Origin: CAZUTK01 sp964623265
GTDB lineage: Bacteria > Electryoneota > B3-LCP
Assembly (NCBI GenBank): GCA_964623265.1
Contig: CAZUTK010000009.1
Location: forward strand, 1-60,704
Direction: 5' to 3'
Length of the DNA: 60,704 nucleotides
Made by a program: the position numbers and the translations under genes. Of the stretch, positions 58,997 through 60,704 are shown one piece after another. Under the pieces are notes generated by a model. The model saw nothing but the letters and a program-made list of their open reading frames with translations. It was not told the origin of the DNA and searched no databases. The stretch's first letter is position 1. Each line of letters starts with the position of its first letter.

Positions 58997-60704
58997 ATGC
59001 CCGAATTAGCTAAGATCTACGATCCCACACTGGTCGAAGACAAATGGTATCGCTTTTGGGAGGAGAACGACCTCTTTCGAACGACCGCGGGTTCCGATAA
59101 AAAGCCCTATGTGATTATGATGCCGCCGCCCAATATCACCGGCATCCTGCATATGGGGCATGCGCTGCAGGACGCCGTCCAGGACGCTCTGATTCGATAT
59201 CATCGCATGAAAGGCTTCGAAGCGCTCTGGCTGCCGGGCACGGATCACGCGGGGATCGCCACGCAGAATGTAGTGGAACGTGAACTGGCGGCAAGGGGGA
59301 TCCGACGGGAGGAATTGGGGCGCGAAGCGTTTCTGGCGGAAGTCTGGAAATGGAAGGAGAAACACGGTGGCATCATTTCACGGCAAAAGCGTCGGCTGGG
59401 CGATTCCGCGGACTGGCACCGGGAACGCTTCACGATGGACGAAATGCTCTCCCGCGCCGTGGCGGAAGCCTTCGTGCGCCTTTACCAGGACGGCTTGATC
59501 TATCGCGGGGATTATATCGTCAACTGGTGTCCGCGTTGCGGCACCGCCATTTCGGATGAAGAAGTGGATCACCGCGAAACGCAGGGGCATCTCTGGTACA
59601 TCCGCTACGCATTGAAAGGGACGGACGAGTTTCTGACGGTCGCCACGACGAGACCTGAGACGATGCTGGGGGATACCGCTGTCGCTGTTCACCCCGATGA
59701 TCCGAGGTATCGTCATCTGCAGAGCAGGATTGCCATCCTTCCGGTTTTAAATCGGGAAATCCCTGTGATTTTCGACCGCTTTGTGGATCCCGAGTTCGGC
59801 ACTGGGTTGGTCAAAGTAACACCGGCGCACGACCCCAACGACTTCGAAATCGGAAAGCGTCATCAACTCCCGTTCGTCAAGGTCATTGACGAGAGCGGGA
59901 AGATGACCGCGCAAGCCGGACCGGATTTCCAGGGGATGGACCGTTTCGCCTGTCGGGACGCTCTGGTGGAACGGCTGACGCAGCTCGGCTTGCTGGAGAA
60001 AACGGAAGATCATCGCCATGCCGTGGGGCATTGTATGAGGTGTAAGACGGTCATCGAACCGTTTCTCTCACGCCAGTGGTTCGTGAAGATGAAGCCTCTG
60101 GCGCAGCCCGCCGTCGAAGCCGTGAAGTCGGGGCGCATCCGGTTCGTGCCGCCGCGTTGGGAGAAAGTCTATTTATCTTGGTTGGATGAGATCCGCGACT
60201 GGTGCATCTCCCGCCAGCTCTGGTGGGGACACCGCATCCCGGTTTACACCTGCGAAAAGTGCGGCGAGACTCTGGCATCCGCGCAGGCGCCCGAACACTG
60301 CCCTAGCTGCGGCGGTCGCAGGATGACTCAGGATCCGGATGTTTTGGATACCTGGTTTTCTTCCTGGCTCTGGCCGTTTTCCACTCTGGGCTGGCCGGAG
60401 GATACCCCGGCTCTGCGTTATTTTTACCCCACAGATGTGCTGGTTTCCGGGTATGACATCATCTTCTTCTGGATCGCCCGCATGATTATGGCGGGTCTGA
60501 AGTTCACGGGGCGGGAACCGTATCATACGGTTTATATCACAGGAATGGTGAAAGACGAGCAAGGCCGCTGGATGTCCAAATCGCTGGGCAACGGCATAGA
60601 CCCCATCGAAATGATTGACCGCTACGGCGCCGATGCCGTGCGCTATTCGCTGGTTGTCCTGACGACGGAGGGGCAGGACATCAAACTGGCGCCTTCCCGC
60701 TTCG
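58997..60704 (+). CDS. valS: Valyl-tRNA synthetase (3' end beyond the window)
   Basis: The first 569 residues are present; the frame is open at the right edge. It charges tRNA-Val with valine. Class I features: HIGH region PPPNITGILHMGHAL (43-57), WLPGTDHAGIATQ, editing-domain entry TVATTRPETMLGDTAVAVHP, a zinc-like CPRCG (NWCPRCGTA) and further CxxC pairs at HCMRCK, TCEKCG and CPSCGG, and DIIFFWIARMI. The KMSKS loop reads R-W525-M-S-K-S-L-G-N: the first lysine is Trp. The catalytically central second lysine (K528) is kept. The ATG at 58997 is followed directly by the family's PELAKIYDPTLVEDKWY start. No strong ribosome binding site is seen (CAAGAAAACA). Confidence 0.95.
   Translation, partial: MPELAKIYDPTLVEDKWYRFWEENDLFRTTAGSDKKPYVIMMPPPNITGILHMGHALQDAVQDALIRYHRMKGFEALWLPGTDHAGIATQNVVERELAARGIRREELGREAFLAEVWKWKEKHGGIISRQKRRLGDSADWHRERFTMDEMLSRAVAEAFVRLYQDGLIYRGDYIVNWCPRCGTAISDEEVDHRETQGHLWYIRYALKGTDEFLTVATTRPETMLGDTAVAVHPDDPRYRHLQSRIAILPVLNREIPVIFDRFVDPEFGTGLVKVTPAHDPNDFEIGKRHQLPFVKVIDESGKMTAQAGPDFQGMDRFACRDALVERLTQLGLLEKTEDHRHAVGHCMRCKTVIEPFLSRQWFVKMKPLAQPAVEAVKSGRIRFVPPRWEKVYLSWLDEIRDWCISRQLWWGHRIPVYTCEKCGETLASAQAPEHCPSCGGRRMTQDPDVLDTWFSSWLWPFSTLGWPEDTPALRYFYPTDVLVSGYDIIFFWIARMIMAGLKFTGREPYHTVYITGMVKDEQGRWMSKSLGNGIDPIEMIDRYGADAVRYSLVVLTTEGQDIKLAPSRF

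Overview
The window looks like chromosomal DNA of a free-living Gram-negative bacterium in or near the FCB superphylum (the KSB1/Zixibacteria/Electryoneota/Cloacimonetes type of lineage). The main evidence is protein-level. Six large secreted proteins end in a type IX-like C-terminal module: a PNPFNP-type motif, then an IYDLQGREV-type strand, then a basic/hydrophobic end such as LLIK, LLLK or MILK. A PorV/UPF0164-like outer-membrane protein is also encoded. No rRNA, tRNA, CRISPR array, prophage or intact insertion sequence was seen. The exact phylum cannot be fixed from this window alone.

Layout. Bases 1-5600 hold a truncated PKD/CapA-type secreted protein and a secreted M14 carboxypeptidase. 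Bases 5.7-9.5 kb hold small housekeeping genes on the plus strand: dodecin, a short CCA/poly(A)-polymerase-like nucleotidyltransferase, cytidine deaminase, a ferritin-like helical protein and a ClpX-like AAA+ ATPase. Bases 9.5-16.6 kb are one minus-strand operon whose genes overlap or abut: Wzz-like, O-antigen-ligase-like, MurJ-like flippase, glycosyltransferase, EamA transporter, TrmH methyltransferase. A divergent plus-strand run at 16.8-23.1 kb carries RarA, a RimO-like radical SAM enzyme, an aminotransferase, a MacB-type permease, a NapH-like iron-sulfur membrane protein and a small HMA-like membrane protein.

Bases 23.1-42.4 kb are minus strand: HDAC-family deacetylase and MBL-fold protein; an alkaline-phosphatase-superfamily (sulfatase-like) membrane protein preceded by the decayed remnant of a second copy; a 1473-residue beta-helix/fibronectin protein; a 1,000-residue sorted protein; then an operon of receiver protein, V4R protein, thioredoxin, CoA-binding protein and sorted subtilase; then a PorV-like protein with a citryl-CoA-lyase-like enzyme. 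Bases 42.6-48.2 kb carry two tandem paralogous sorted proteins and a putative winged-helix gene overlapping a small secreted protein. Bases 48.3-58.8 kb (minus) carry another sorted protein, an AsmA/TamB-like protein, PurL, an ABC exporter pair and an ArsM/AbrB pair. ValRS begins at 58997 and runs off the end.

Promoters are unusually readable here. Sixteen TTGNNN/TANNNT-like pairs, all with 17-base spacers, sit in front of genes, and six have TCG directly before the -10. Two place the start codon at about +1 with no ribosome binding site, suggesting leaderless mRNAs. The observations most worth checking are this promoter signature, the receiver gene with no ATG/GTG/TTG start, the signalling-redox-protease operon, the sulfatase remnant, and the cysteine-pair AbrB/ArsM module. 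All functions are inferred from sequence patterns; no database search was run.
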